A DNA stretch of 64,000 bases from an uncultured Pseudomonadota bacterium (GTDB lineage Bacteria; Myxococcota_A; UBA796; GCA-2862545). A program made the translations under genes and the position numbers. The number at the start of each line of letters is the position of its first letter. The first letter of the stretch is position 1. Positions 17,162 to 24,839 of this stretch are shown piece after piece. A model generated the notes under the pieces. The model ran no database searches. It saw only the letters and a list, made by a program, of their open reading frames with translations, and was not told where the DNA came from. Location of the stretch: the NCBI GenBank assembly GCA_913061235.1, contig CAJXTB010000021.1:1-64000 (forward strand). The letters are read 5' to 3'.

Positions 17162-17821
17162 TTGCGTTTCTGGTTTCTAGTGTTGCTGCCGGGTTGTTGC
17201 TCAACAGACTTCATCACAGGTGGAGGTGGCAGCGATGCCCCCGAGATTGGTGTGGGTGAGACTCGTGAGATTGTGACGCGTAGCCGGACCATAGGTGAGC
17301 TCATCAACGCTGGTTCCCAGCAAGGGCGTCCGGACCCACCCATGGAAGTCATGACGCGCAGCCAGTGCTCGAGCCTCTCCGACGGTGGTGAGGTCGACTC
17401 CAACGGTGTGACGGGTCGCATTGAGTGTGGCGAACAGCTCGTGGGCCATACCCGTGGCGGCGTTCAAGAGTTCGATACGCGCTTCTACGAAGCCAACTTT
17501 TGCACCCCAGCGACCACCGACCACAGCGGCGGAGACGAGCGTATCTACCGGCTGAGCGTGCCCGATGGCCGCTTGCGTCCGTGGGTCACCTTGGACACCC
17601 CGTGTGCTGACCTGGACCTTGCGGTCATCAAGTGGTCGGGCACGAGTATGCCGAGTGCTAGCAGCAGCGTGAACGACTGCGAGATGTTCCCGAAAGATGG
17701 GACGACTCGTGAAATCGTGGACGTCACCAGTGACCGCGCCACCGAGTGGTTGATCGTAGTCGAGGGCAAAGGCAGTGAAGAGGGTGCGTTTGGACTGACC
17801 GTCCAGTGCGTGCCCTGGTAA
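17162..17821 (+). CDS. Lipoprotein with PPC-like domain, paralogue 1
   Basis: A 219-residue protein starting at TTG 17162; GGGAGG lies exactly 5 bases upstream and no ATG precedes the lipobox. The signal peptide MRFWFLVLLPGC ends in Cys12. After a variable linker come about 165 residues closely shared with the gene at 18069, for example GSQQGRP, RSQCS, CGEQLVGHTRGGVQ, FDTRFYE and DGTTREIVDVTSDRATEWLI. The central section LDTPCADLDLAVIKWSG and the ending EEGAFGLTVQC recall bacterial pre-peptidase C-terminal (PPC) beta-sandwiches. Six conserved Cys suggest disulphides. Function unknown. Confidence 0.82.
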   Translation: MRFWFLVLLPGCCSTDFITGGGGSDAPEIGVGETREIVTRSRTIGELINAGSQQGRPDPPMEVMTRSQCSSLSDGGEVDSNGVTGRIECGEQLVGHTRGGVQEFDTRFYEANFCTPATTDHSGGDERIYRLSVPDGRLRPWVTLDTPCADLDLAVIKWSGTSMPSASSSVNDCEMFPKDGTTREIVDVTSDRATEWLIVVEGKGSEEGAFGLTVQCVPW

Positions 17822-18068
17822 GCGAATGCTGCACCGACGTGGGTGAGAATCCTCGGAGGTCGCGGCTGTCAGCTGGAACTGCAAGCTGTGAGAAAGGGTA
17901 GGGGCTTACCTGCTTTCTTGGTGAAAAGCGGCTAGTAGGGCTGCATGACAGCCGTCGGAGACGGCGCCTATGTCTGACGTCTCATCGCTCACAGCGCCGG
18001 TTGCGTAGCCAACTGCGTGAACCGAAATCAGCAGACGGCCCGCCGACGCTATTTTTTGGGAGAACCAC

Positions 18069-18758
18069 ATGCTCTTGCTCTTGGCCCTACTCACTGGCTG
18101 CGACTACCTTCCTGGCGCATCCAACTCGACCCCTGAACCAGTGCCTGCGACGGTTCGTGAGCCGCAGCCTCTGCCGGCTGTAGGTGAGACCCGAGCTGCA
18201 CCGGGGGCAGAGCCCCAACCGGGCAATGGGCACGTCTTGATTCATCAAGGCTCCCAGCAAGGCCGCCCAACACCGCCGGAAGAAGTCATCGTCCGTAGCC
18301 AGTGCTCCGAAGTCACGGACGGCGGTTCGGTTGACGCCAACGGAATCAGTGGACGGCTTGGCTGTGGCGAGCAGCTCGTGGGCCACACCCGCGGTGGTGT
18401 TCAGGCCTTCGACACGCGCTTCTACGAGCACCACTTCTGTACGCCCGCCACCACCAACCACGATGGCGGAGATGAGCGCATCTACCGGATGAGCATTCCA
18501 GAGGGCCGCCTGCGTCCATGGGTCACCCTCGACACTCCCTGTGCGGACCTGGACCTGACCATCATCAAGTGGTCGGGAACTGAGCTACCGACCTATGATA
18601 CCTCCGTCGCTGACTGCGAAATGTTCCCGAAGGACGGTACTACGCGTGAGATCGTAGACGTCACCAGCGACCGGGCCACGGAGTGGCTCATCGTCGTAGA
18701 GGGCAAAGATGCGGAAGAAGGGGCCTTTGGTCTGACCGTTCAGTGCATGCCCTGGTAG
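18069..18758 (+). CDS. Lipoprotein with PPC-like domain, paralogue 2
   Basis: A 229-residue tandem paralogue of the gene at 17162. ATG 18069 follows GGGAG at 7 bases. Signal peptide MLLLLALLTGC, lipobox L-T-G-C. The linker (about residues 14-60) is Pro-rich and unlike that of paralogue 1, while the domain from GSQQGRP to the C-terminal MPW is almost unchanged, with replacements mainly between like residues. Conservation of every Cys and of DCEMFPKDGTTREIVD implies selection on the folded domain. Likely displayed on the outer membrane. It converges with the methyltransferase gene, 3 bases apart. Confidence 0.82.
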   Translation: MLLLLALLTGCDYLPGASNSTPEPVPATVREPQPLPAVGETRAAPGAEPQPGNGHVLIHQGSQQGRPTPPEEVIVRSQCSEVTDGGSVDANGISGRLGCGEQLVGHTRGGVQAFDTRFYEHHFCTPATTNHDGGDERIYRMSIPEGRLRPWVTLDTPCADLDLTIIKWSGTELPTYDTSVADCEMFPKDGTTREIVDVTSDRATEWLIVVEGKDAEEGAFGLTVQCMPW

Positions 18759-18761
18759 GCG

Positions 18762-19355
18762 CTACGCCTCGCTCTTCTTAGGCTGGCGGCAGATGTACAC
18801 CAGCGCTGGGGGGGCGTTTCGCCACTCGATTCGGCTGGTGCTCACGTCGCCAAAGTGGGTGTTGAGAAGCTGACGAAGCCGCTTTCCACCGGGCAACAGC
18901 GCATTGGCGTGGACGTAGGTGAAGGTCACCAAGATGCCGTCTTTCTTGAGGACTTGGGCGACTGCCGCCAGGCCGGCATTGGCGGACTCCTCGGGGAAGA
19001 CCGTCCAAGGTAGACCACTAATGACCCGGTCTATGTCGGTGTGTCCCCACTCGGTTGCTGTCTCGACCAAATCCTGCACGTAGGTCTCGGACACGTCGAC
19101 ATCTGGGAAGGTCTTGCGCAGGTGGGCTGCGAGCTCTGCGCCGGGCTCCAATGCCAGCAAGGGCGCGTTTGGAGCGGTGTCCCGAATGGCTGCCGTGACC
19201 GGGCCTGTTCCAGCACCAAGCTCCACGATGACGTGGTCATCTTGGACTTCTGCCGACGAGACCATCAATCGCGACAGGTACTTGCTGCTCGGCAAGATGG
19301 CGCCCATGCGACCCGGCGCTTTCCTGACTTCCCGTAGAAACAGTCCGACGTCCAT
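18762..19355 (-). CDS. Methyltransferase, phospholipid N-methyltransferase (PmtA)-like
   Basis: A 197-residue Rossmann-fold methyltransferase; ATG 19355 is chosen because GGAGG lies 5 bases upstream, and the frame upstream has no family similarity. The N-terminus FLREVRKAPGRMGAILPSS matches the PmtA/KsgA-like opening where F-L-x-x-[FL]-x-x-x-P-x-x-[VM]-G-A-I-x-P-S-S occurs. Motif I is VELGAGTGPVT (residues 44-54). Acidic strand 2 is LALEPG, and motif IV is VISGLPW, the N/S-G-L-P-W site typical of PmtA-type enzymes. It probably methylates phosphatidylethanolamine; a rRNA adenine dimethylase-like role is less likely because of length. Confidence 0.8.
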   Translation of the reverse strand: MDVGLFLREVRKAPGRMGAILPSSKYLSRLMVSSAEVQDDHVIVELGAGTGPVTAAIRDTAPNAPLLALEPGAELAAHLRKTFPDVDVSETYVQDLVETATEWGHTDIDRVISGLPWTVFPEESANAGLAAVAQVLKKDGILVTFTYVHANALLPGGKRLRQLLNTHFGDVSTSRIEWRNAPPALVYICRQPKKSEA

Positions 19356-19518
19356 GAGACCTCCGCCGCCGGGGTATCGTGCCTCATGAACCGTCACAAG
19401 TCGCTGAGACTCCGCTCCAGGCGGCATCGGTGTGGGGGCGCTACGTCGCTCGCCAACTGGGTGGTTTGCTTGGGTGCCCAACACCCACCGCGCGCTCGAT
19501 AATCACCGTCGTCGATTG

Positions 19519-19639
19519 CGGTTTTTGAGATACACTGCTCGCCAACGAACAATTGGGGAGAAGCAATGATTCGGTGTAGTTTTTTGGTCTGGATGGTCTC
19601 GGGTTCGGTCGCTTTTGCAGCGGACAGCAACGGAGACGG
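19519..19639 (+). repeat. Perfect 121-bp direct repeat, copy 1 (promoter region, RBS and signal-peptide codons)
   Basis: This 121-base stretch is identical to 21467-21587. It contains a GATACACT -10-like element, the GGGGAG ribosome site and the first 24 codons of the beta-helix genes. Farther upstream and downstream the two copies differ. Perfect identity here with scattered, mainly silent changes later suggests a recent duplication, gene conversion or strong constraint on the leader region. Confidence 0.85.
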
Positions 19640-21293
19640 GTGCCAAGACGAATACGCCGGGAACGGTGCATGTGTCGACGTAGACGCTACGGTCGACGGC
19701 ACAAGCACAGTGGGCTCAAGCGCGGTTGTGCTGGAACAGGCCACTGTGGGACCTGAAGTTGCTCTGGGCTCGAGTGTCTTCGTCGGGGCTCGCGCAACGC
19801 TCGCCGGACGCGTTGCCCACGCAAGCAACCCGCTGCCGGTTGGAAACAACACCATCATTGGTCGGGGCACTCAGCTTGGAGCTGACCATGCGCTCGGGGA
19901 TGACGTCACTATTGGTAGATCCGCCGTTGTCGGAGCTCGCCTTACGGTGGCTGCTGGCGGCAGCCTTGGGTACGCCTCCCAGGTCGGCACAGACGTCACG
20001 GTCGGCGCCAACGCCGTAGCCGGCAACTTGGTCTCGCTTGGGGACTTTGCAACGCTCGGGGACAACGCCGTTGTGTCTCGCGGCGTCACCATTCTGGACG
20101 GTGCGAATTCTGGCAATGGGGCCACGGTCGACGGTATCGTTGGACCGGAAGTTCTCATCCGTGCAGGGGCGCGCATTGAACAGGGCGCGCGTGTCCGTAA
20201 GTTGGCTGAGATCGGTGAAGGTGCGGCCATTGAGTCGACAGGTCGCGTGGGTCGCGGCGCGGTAATCCAGGCTGGAGCTACCGTCTTCGGACGCGTCGCT
20301 GCCAACGCCACGGTCGGCGATGGCGCGACGGTAGAGGCTGGCGCAATCGTCGCGCGTGGCGGCGAAGTGTGCGCGGGGAACACGCTTCCTACGGGCTCAC
20401 AAGTGTTGGGCGATGGCACATGGCCGGCCGAAGGGTGTTCGGTTGCATCGTGCAAAGACATCTTGGCGAATGATTCCGGGGCTGCCGACGACTACTACGA
20501 TGTTGATTTCGACGGCGATGGGCCGAACGCTCCGGTCTCCGTGTGGTGTGACATGAGTGGCGGCGGCATCACGCGTCCAGCGCCAGGAGAGGCCTTCCGT
20601 ATTGATCTGTCCGGCCAACCCGTTGTGCTGGACGTGCCCGCAGACACGACGACAGTGTTTCAGTTCGAGCTGTACGGCGCCTCTGGCGGCACCGGTCAGG
20701 GCTCGAATGGCGGAACGGGTGGGCGTACGCTCGGAGACGTTGAGGTTGGACCTGGCGATACGCTGACGGTCTTCGTTGGCGGTCAGGGCTCGGCGGGTGG
20801 TTCAGCGGATATCGGAGATTGTAATACAAGAACTGGCGGATACAACGGTGGTGGTCGTGGCTCGCGAGGAGGCTCGGGTGGTGGTGGCGCGACAGATGTC
20901 CGCCTTGGTGGCGTGTCGCTGTCTGACCGCGTGCTCGTCGCTGGCGGCGGCGGTGGCTGTGGCTACAACAACTGCACCTATGCTGGCGGTGCCGGTGGCG
21001 GAGTGAACGGCTTGAACGGAATCGCTGGCTCTGGCAGGAATCCAGGACATGGCGCCACCCAGAACGCTGGAGGGGCTGGCGGCAACGCAGGAACCTTCGG
21101 ACAGGGTGGCATTGGCCAACACTGCAATGACAACGGTGGCGGTGGCGGCGGCTGGTATGGCGGCGGTGCTGGCTTTACTGCCAATGAGCCTGGCGGCGGC
21201 GGCTCCGGATACCTTGGAGCTGGGGTCACCAATGGAACGACATCAACGTCGTCTCACAGCGGCAACGGCTGGCTTGAGTACACCCTCCAGTAG
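19566..21293 (+). CDS. Secreted beta-helix protein with fibrinogen-type motif and glycine-rich domain, copy 1
   Basis: A 575-residue protein from ATG 19566 (GGGGAG 5 bases upstream). Signal peptide to about residue 18 (VAFA), calcium-loop-like DSNGDGCQDE, then hexapeptide beta-helix to about residue 275, homologous to the proteins at 4819 and 6745 but clearly more distant. Residues 295-335 (SCKDILANDSGAADDYYDVD and VSVWCDMSGGG) match the N-terminal part of fibrinogen C-terminal-type domains (S-C-x-[ED]-[IL]-L ... V-x-C-D-M). Residues 345-575 are a glycine-rich domain with FQFELYGASGG, GGGGATDVRLGG, VLVAGGGGG and a final HSGNGWLEYTL, the Gly_rich (PF12810-type) layout. Probably extracellular; function unknown. 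The tandem copy starts 220 bases after its stop. Confidence 0.85.
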   Translation: MIRCSFLVWMVSGSVAFAADSNGDGCQDEYAGNGACVDVDATVDGTSTVGSSAVVLEQATVGPEVALGSSVFVGARATLAGRVAHASNPLPVGNNTIIGRGTQLGADHALGDDVTIGRSAVVGARLTVAAGGSLGYASQVGTDVTVGANAVAGNLVSLGDFATLGDNAVVSRGVTILDGANSGNGATVDGIVGPEVLIRAGARIEQGARVRKLAEIGEGAAIESTGRVGRGAVIQAGATVFGRVAANATVGDGATVEAGAIVARGGEVCAGNTLPTGSQVLGDGTWPAEGCSVASCKDILANDSGAADDYYDVDFDGDGPNAPVSVWCDMSGGGITRPAPGEAFRIDLSGQPVVLDVPADTTTVFQFELYGASGGTGQGSNGGTGGRTLGDVEVGPGDTLTVFVGGQGSAGGSADIGDCNTRTGGYNGGGRGSRGGSGGGGATDVRLGGVSLSDRVLVAGGGGGCGYNNCTYAGGAGGGVNGLNGIAGSGRNPGHGATQNAGGAGGNAGTFGQGGIGQHCNDNGGGGGGWYGGGAGFTANEPGGGGSGYLGAGVTNGTTSTSSHSGNGWLEYTLQ

Positions 21294-21312
21294 GGGGCAC
21301 TGGCTCGCATGA

Positions 21313-21340
21313 GGGCGGCGTGCATGAGGCAACGCCGCCC
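21313..21340 (+). terminator. GC-rich hairpin after the first copy, no T-run
   Basis: A perfect 9-bp stem (GGGCGGCGT, ten-base loop, ACGCCGCCC) begins 20 bases after the stop of the gene at 19566. It occupies the same position as the better terminator after the tandem copy (23251) and starts with the same ATGAGGGCGGCGT. It lacks a T tract, so it may only stabilise or weakly terminate the transcript. Confidence 0.5.
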
Positions 21341-21466
21341 CGCTGGTCTCAGTGGATTGCATCCCTTGTTGGTGACTCGCGTTCACGTCGGTATCTCTGA
21401 CCAACTGGGTGGTTTGTTTGCGTACCAAACACCCACCCCGCGCTCGCCAAGCTGCTTCGCTGATCA

Positions 21467-21587
21467 CGGTTTTTGAGATACACTGCTCGCCAACGAACAA
21501 TTGGGGAGAAGCAATGATTCGGTGTAGTTTTTTGGTCTGGATGGTCTCGGGTTCGGTCGCTTTTGCAGCGGACAGCAACGGAGACGG
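21467..21587 (+). repeat. Perfect 121-bp direct repeat, copy 2
   Basis: Identical to 19519-19639. Carries the -10-like element, ribosome site and start of the second tandem gene. A looser similarity (ACTGGGTGGTTTG and ACACCCACC, a short imperfect inverted repeat) begins about 60-70 bases farther upstream in both copies. Confidence 0.85.
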
Positions 21588-23235
21588 ATGCCAAGACGAA
21601 TACGCTGGGAACGGCGCATGTGTGGACGTGGACGCTACGGTCGACGGCACAAGCACAGTGGGCTCAAGCGCGGTTGTTCTGGAACAGGCCACTGTCGGAC
21701 CTGAAGTTGCTCTGGGCTCGAGTGTGTTCGTCGGGGCTCGTGCAACGCTCGCCGGCCGGGTCGCCCACGCGAGCAACCCGCTGCCGGTTGGAAACAACAC
21801 CGTCATTGGTCGCGGCACTCAGCTCGGCGCTGATCATGCGCTTGGAGATGACGTCACTATTGGCCGGTCCGCTGTTGCCGGGGCTCGCCTGACCGTGGCT
21901 GCTGGCGGTAGCCTTGGGTACGCAGCTCAGGTAGGCACGGATGTCACCGTTGGAGCCAATGCCGTAGCTGGCAACTTGGTCACGCTTGGGGACTTCGCAA
22001 CCCTAGGGGACAACGCAGTTATCTCTCGCAGTGTCACCATTTTGGACGGTGCCAACTCCGGCAATGGGGCTACGGTTGACGGCATCGTTGGACCCGAAGT
22101 TCTCATTGCCGCGGGCGCGCGCATTGAACAGGGCGCGCGTGTACGCAAGCAGGCTGAGATTGGCGAAGGTGCGGCCATTGAGTCGACGGGTCGCGTAGGT
22201 CGCGGCGCCGTAATCCAGGCTGGAGCTACCGTCTTTGGACGCGTCGCTGCAAACGCCACGGTCGGCGATGGCGCTACGGTAGAGGCTGGTGCAATCGTTG
22301 CGCGTGGCGGCGAAGTGTGCGCGGGGAATACGCTTCCGACGGGCTCGCAGGTGTTGGGCGACGGCACATGGCCGGCTGAGGGGTGCTCGGTCGCCTCGTG
22401 CAAAGATATCTTAACGAATGATTCCGGGGCTGCCGACGACTACTACGACGTGGATTTCGACGGCGACGGGCCGAACGCTGCGGTCTCCGTGTGGTGTGAC
22501 ATGACCGGCGGTGGCATCACGCGTCCGGCGCCGGGCGAGCGGTTTCGCATTGACCTGACCGGCCAACCCGTCGAGCTGGCAGTGCCGGTAGACACGACCA
22601 CGGTGTTTCAGTTCGAGTTGTACGGCGCTTCTGGGGGCACCGGGCTGACCCAGAATGGAGGGGCGGGCGGTCGTGCTGTCGGAGCGGTTGAGGTGGGACC
22701 TGGGGATACGCTGACGGTCTTCGTGGGTGCCCAGGGTGCAAGTGCCGGAACAGCGGATACCGGAGCCTGCAACACACGAACGGGTGGGTACAACGGCGGT
22801 GGTCGCGGGTCACAGGGCGGCTCGGGTGGCGGTGGCGCGACAGATGTTCGCCTCGGTGGCGCGTCGTTGTCTGACCGCGTACTCGTCGCTGGTGGCGGCG
22901 GTGGCTGTGGCTACAACTCCTGTGTTTATGCTGGCGGCGCCGGTGGCGGCGCGAATGGTTCGAACGGGACTGGCGGTAGCAGTCCCGGAGCAGGTGCCAC
23001 CCAGAACGCGGGTGGGGGTGGCGGAAATGCTGGAACGTTCGGCGTGGGTGGTACAGGTACACCCTGCAATGACAACGGCGGCGGTGGCGGCGGCTGGTAC
23101 GGAGGCGGTGCTGGCTACACGAGCAACTCACCAGGCGGCGGCGGCTCCGGTTATCTGGCCCCCGAGGTGACCGGAGGCAGTACGTCTACCTCTTCTCACG
23201 CCGGCCATGGCTGGCTTGAGTACGCCTTGCAGTAG
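21514..23235 (+). CDS. Secreted beta-helix protein with fibrinogen-type motif and glycine-rich domain, copy 2
   Basis: A 573-residue near-duplicate of the gene at 19566, using the equivalent ATG 21514. Signal peptide, calcium-loop-like motif, hexapeptide helix and the SCKDIL...VSVWCDM segment are almost residue-identical (for example I/V, S/T and A/R swaps), and most DNA differences there are silent. Divergence concentrates in the glycine-rich domain, where short indels occur (for example around residues 485-500 and 545-560). Head variability on a constant stalk resembles surface proteins under diversifying pressure, although no dN/dS value can be calculated here. A strong intrinsic terminator follows at 23251. 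Confidence 0.85.
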   Translation: MIRCSFLVWMVSGSVAFAADSNGDGCQDEYAGNGACVDVDATVDGTSTVGSSAVVLEQATVGPEVALGSSVFVGARATLAGRVAHASNPLPVGNNTVIGRGTQLGADHALGDDVTIGRSAVAGARLTVAAGGSLGYAAQVGTDVTVGANAVAGNLVTLGDFATLGDNAVISRSVTILDGANSGNGATVDGIVGPEVLIAAGARIEQGARVRKQAEIGEGAAIESTGRVGRGAVIQAGATVFGRVAANATVGDGATVEAGAIVARGGEVCAGNTLPTGSQVLGDGTWPAEGCSVASCKDILTNDSGAADDYYDVDFDGDGPNAAVSVWCDMTGGGITRPAPGERFRIDLTGQPVELAVPVDTTTVFQFELYGASGGTGLTQNGGAGGRAVGAVEVGPGDTLTVFVGAQGASAGTADTGACNTRTGGYNGGGRGSQGGSGGGGATDVRLGGASLSDRVLVAGGGGGCGYNSCVYAGGAGGGANGSNGTGGSSPGAGATQNAGGGGGNAGTFGVGGTGTPCNDNGGGGGGWYGGGAGYTSNSPGGGGSGYLAPEVTGGSTSTSSHAGHGWLEYALQ

Positions 23236-23250
23236 GGCACCCCGACTCAC

Positions 23251-23294
23251 ATGAGGGCGGCGTACATTCCTGTACGTCGCCTCATTGTTTTTTT
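23251..23294 (+). terminator. Intrinsic (rho-independent) terminator after the second copy
   Basis: Left arm ATGAGGGCGGCGTAC (23251-23265), loop ATTCCT, right arm GTACGTCGCCTCAT (23272-23285), then TGTTTTTTTG. The arms pair over about 14 positions with one bulged G and one G-U pair. The 7-T run makes this the clearest terminator in the window; it ends the surface-protein block. Confidence 0.85.
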
Positions 23295-23440
23295 GAGCAT
23301 TGAAATCCTTGGTGGGGGCACTCCGAGCAGGTGACCGATCCACTGGTTTTGTGCCCGGCCTCACATCGACGACTCAACTTCCTTGGTGATTGGCCATCGC
23401 GGCGGCTACACTGTTGACGACCCCATCCTCGGAGTTTCAC

Positions 23441-23731
23441 ATGCCCCCAGCCGCACGAATCGGTGACATGCACGTCTGTCCCGCAGTCAACCCCGGTCCT
23501 GTCCCCCATGTCGGAGGACCCATCGCGGTCGGATTGCCTACAGTTCTCGTGGGTGGCTCGCCGCAAGCGCGCATGGGTGACATGTGCATCTGTGTTGGTC
23601 CGCCCGACACGATTGCCAAGGGTTCTGGCACCGTCTTGGTTGGCGGCGCTCCCGCCGCTCGCATGGGGGATACCACGGCACATGGCGGGTCCATCGTTGT
23701 GGGCCTTCCGACCGTGATGATCGGCGGATAG
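23441..23731 (+). CDS. PAAR-domain spike-tip protein
   Basis: A 96-residue protein from ATG 23441 (GGAG 8 bases upstream; the upstream in-frame ATG gives a non-conserved extension). It consists of a single PAAR domain: three A-R-[IM]-G-D motifs (ARIGD near residue 5, ARMGD twice) and Gly/Pro turns such as VGLPTVLVGG occur. PAAR proteins form the conical tip that sharpens the VgrG or gpV spike of type VI secretion systems and other contractile injection machines. No tube, sheath or effector extension is fused or adjacent. A stand-alone gpV-like spike gene lies at 55029. Converges with the oxidoreductase gene, 6 bases apart. Confidence 0.9.
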   Translation: MPPAARIGDMHVCPAVNPGPVPHVGGPIAVGLPTVLVGGSPQARMGDMCICVGPPDTIAKGSGTVLVGGAPAARMGDTTAHGGSIVVGLPTVMIGG

Positions 23732-23737
23732 AGTTAG

Positions 23738-24751
23738 CTACGGGGTCAGAATGACCTTGCCGATATTCTCCCGGTCATGAAGGATTCGGTGAGCCTCCTT
23801 GGCGTTGTCAAACGGCACGGTGGCATGAACCACGGGGCGCAAGATCCCTTGGGACCACAGCTCCAACAGCTGGTGTAGCCAACCTGCGAGCCTTTCCCGC
23901 TCTTCCCACATGTGGCCCATGTTGACGCCCATTGTGCCAACGTTTTCGTTCATGAGTGACAGGGGATTGAACTTCATCCAGGGCACCGAGAGGGCGGCTC
24001 CAATCATGGGCAGCTTTCCGCTGGTTGCTGTTGGACTGCCTGCAGAGAATCCAAAGCAGATGAGCTTTCCACCCGTTCGCAGAAGACTTAGGCCTTTTGA
24101 CCAAGACTTTCCACCGATAGGGTCGAGCACCAAGTCGAACTTTGGACCGTCTGCTAGCGCTTGTGCAAAGTCGACGGTGCGGTAGTCGATGAGCTGGTCG
24201 TACCCGCGCTCGAGCAGTGCTTCGTGCTTGTGGCCAGACGCGGTACCAACGGCAATCGCGCCCTTCCACTTCAGGATGTCCAAGGCTGCCAGCCCAACGC
24301 CACCTCCAGCAGAGTGCACCAGGACACGGTCCCCTTCACGCACCCGTCCCATCTCCATCAGCATCATCCACGCGGTCAGGCCGGTGACGGGGATGGACGC
24401 TGCGGTCACTGCATCTAGACCTTCGGGACGCTTTACCGCTTGCACTTGGTCGACGATAACCGTGTCGCTGTAGCCGCCGAACTGTGTGCCTGACAGAACG
24501 TCTTCACCGATTCGGTGTGCTGAGACGCCGTCACCAACGGCGTCAATGCGTCCTGCCACCTCGTATCCGACCACCAAGGGACCCTTGGGTGCATCTGGGT
24601 ACTTTCCGAGTCGCGCCATGCAGTCCGCGAAGTTGACCCCTGCGGCCTCGACGCGAATGCGGACTTCGCCCGGTCCGGGAACAGGGTCTTCTGCCTCGCG
24701 TACTTCCAGAACTTCAGGTCCGCCGTAGCGAGGAATCCAGATCTGACGCAT
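23738..24751 (-). CDS. Zinc-free medium-chain oxidoreductase (quinone oxidoreductase/VAT-1-like)
   Basis: A 337-residue member of the medium-chain dehydrogenase/reductase superfamily. The GroES-like N-terminal part contains EVRIRVEAAGVNFADCMARLG, the non-zinc quinone-oxidoreductase version of the site. The NAD(P)H-binding Rossmann core starts at VLVHSAGGGVGLAALDI, with the A-x-x-G-x-V-G pattern in modified form, and FDLVLDPIGGKSW follows. Conserved zinc-ligand Cys residues are absent. The late segment (GMNVGHMW-like) recalls VAT-1 relatives. Likely NADPH-dependent reduction of quinones or enones; substrate not deducible. Confidence 0.85.
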   Translation of the reverse strand: MRQIWIPRYGGPEVLEVREAEDPVPGPGEVRIRVEAAGVNFADCMARLGKYPDAPKGPLVVGYEVAGRIDAVGDGVSAHRIGEDVLSGTQFGGYSDTVIVDQVQAVKRPEGLDAVTAASIPVTGLTAWMMLMEMGRVREGDRVLVHSAGGGVGLAALDILKWKGAIAVGTASGHKHEALLERGYDQLIDYRTVDFAQALADGPKFDLVLDPIGGKSWSKGLSLLRTGGKLICFGFSAGSPTATSGKLPMIGAALSVPWMKFNPLSLMNENVGTMGVNMGHMWEERERLAGWLHQLLELWSQGILRPVVHATVPFDNAKEAHRILHDRENIGKVILTP

Positions 24752-24839
24752 GTTGCCTCCAAGGTGAGGGGACTAATGCTGTGGCGCTTGGCGTCCATCT
24801 GCCTCGTCGTCGTCGTATGGTGTGCCAAAGGAGGTTGTC

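Noticed and set aside
17822-18068. Possible small RNA or small gene in the 247-base gap between the lipoprotein paralogues
   Set aside because: Only a short GCCGTC/GACGGC hairpin is visible; no frame with a ribosome site and no tRNA-like fold.
19459-19486. Short inverted repeat (GGGTG ... CACCC) upstream of the tandem stalk genes as a riboswitch or operator
   Set aside because: Found in both copies, but the inner pairs are not preserved and the stems are weak; not enough for a feature.
20860-21200. Possible CRISPR or satellite array in the Gly codon-rich DNA
   Set aside because: Repeat units are irregular GGN codon runs without spacers; it is coding.
20802-23131. Frames opposite the glycine-rich segments, with Pro-rich translations
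   Set aside because: They arise from GGC/GGT codon runs read in reverse as Ala/Pro/Thr; no start signals.
23390-23440. Earlier ATG for the PAAR gene
   Set aside because: The added residues are unlike PAAR proteins, and ATG 23441 has the ribosome site.
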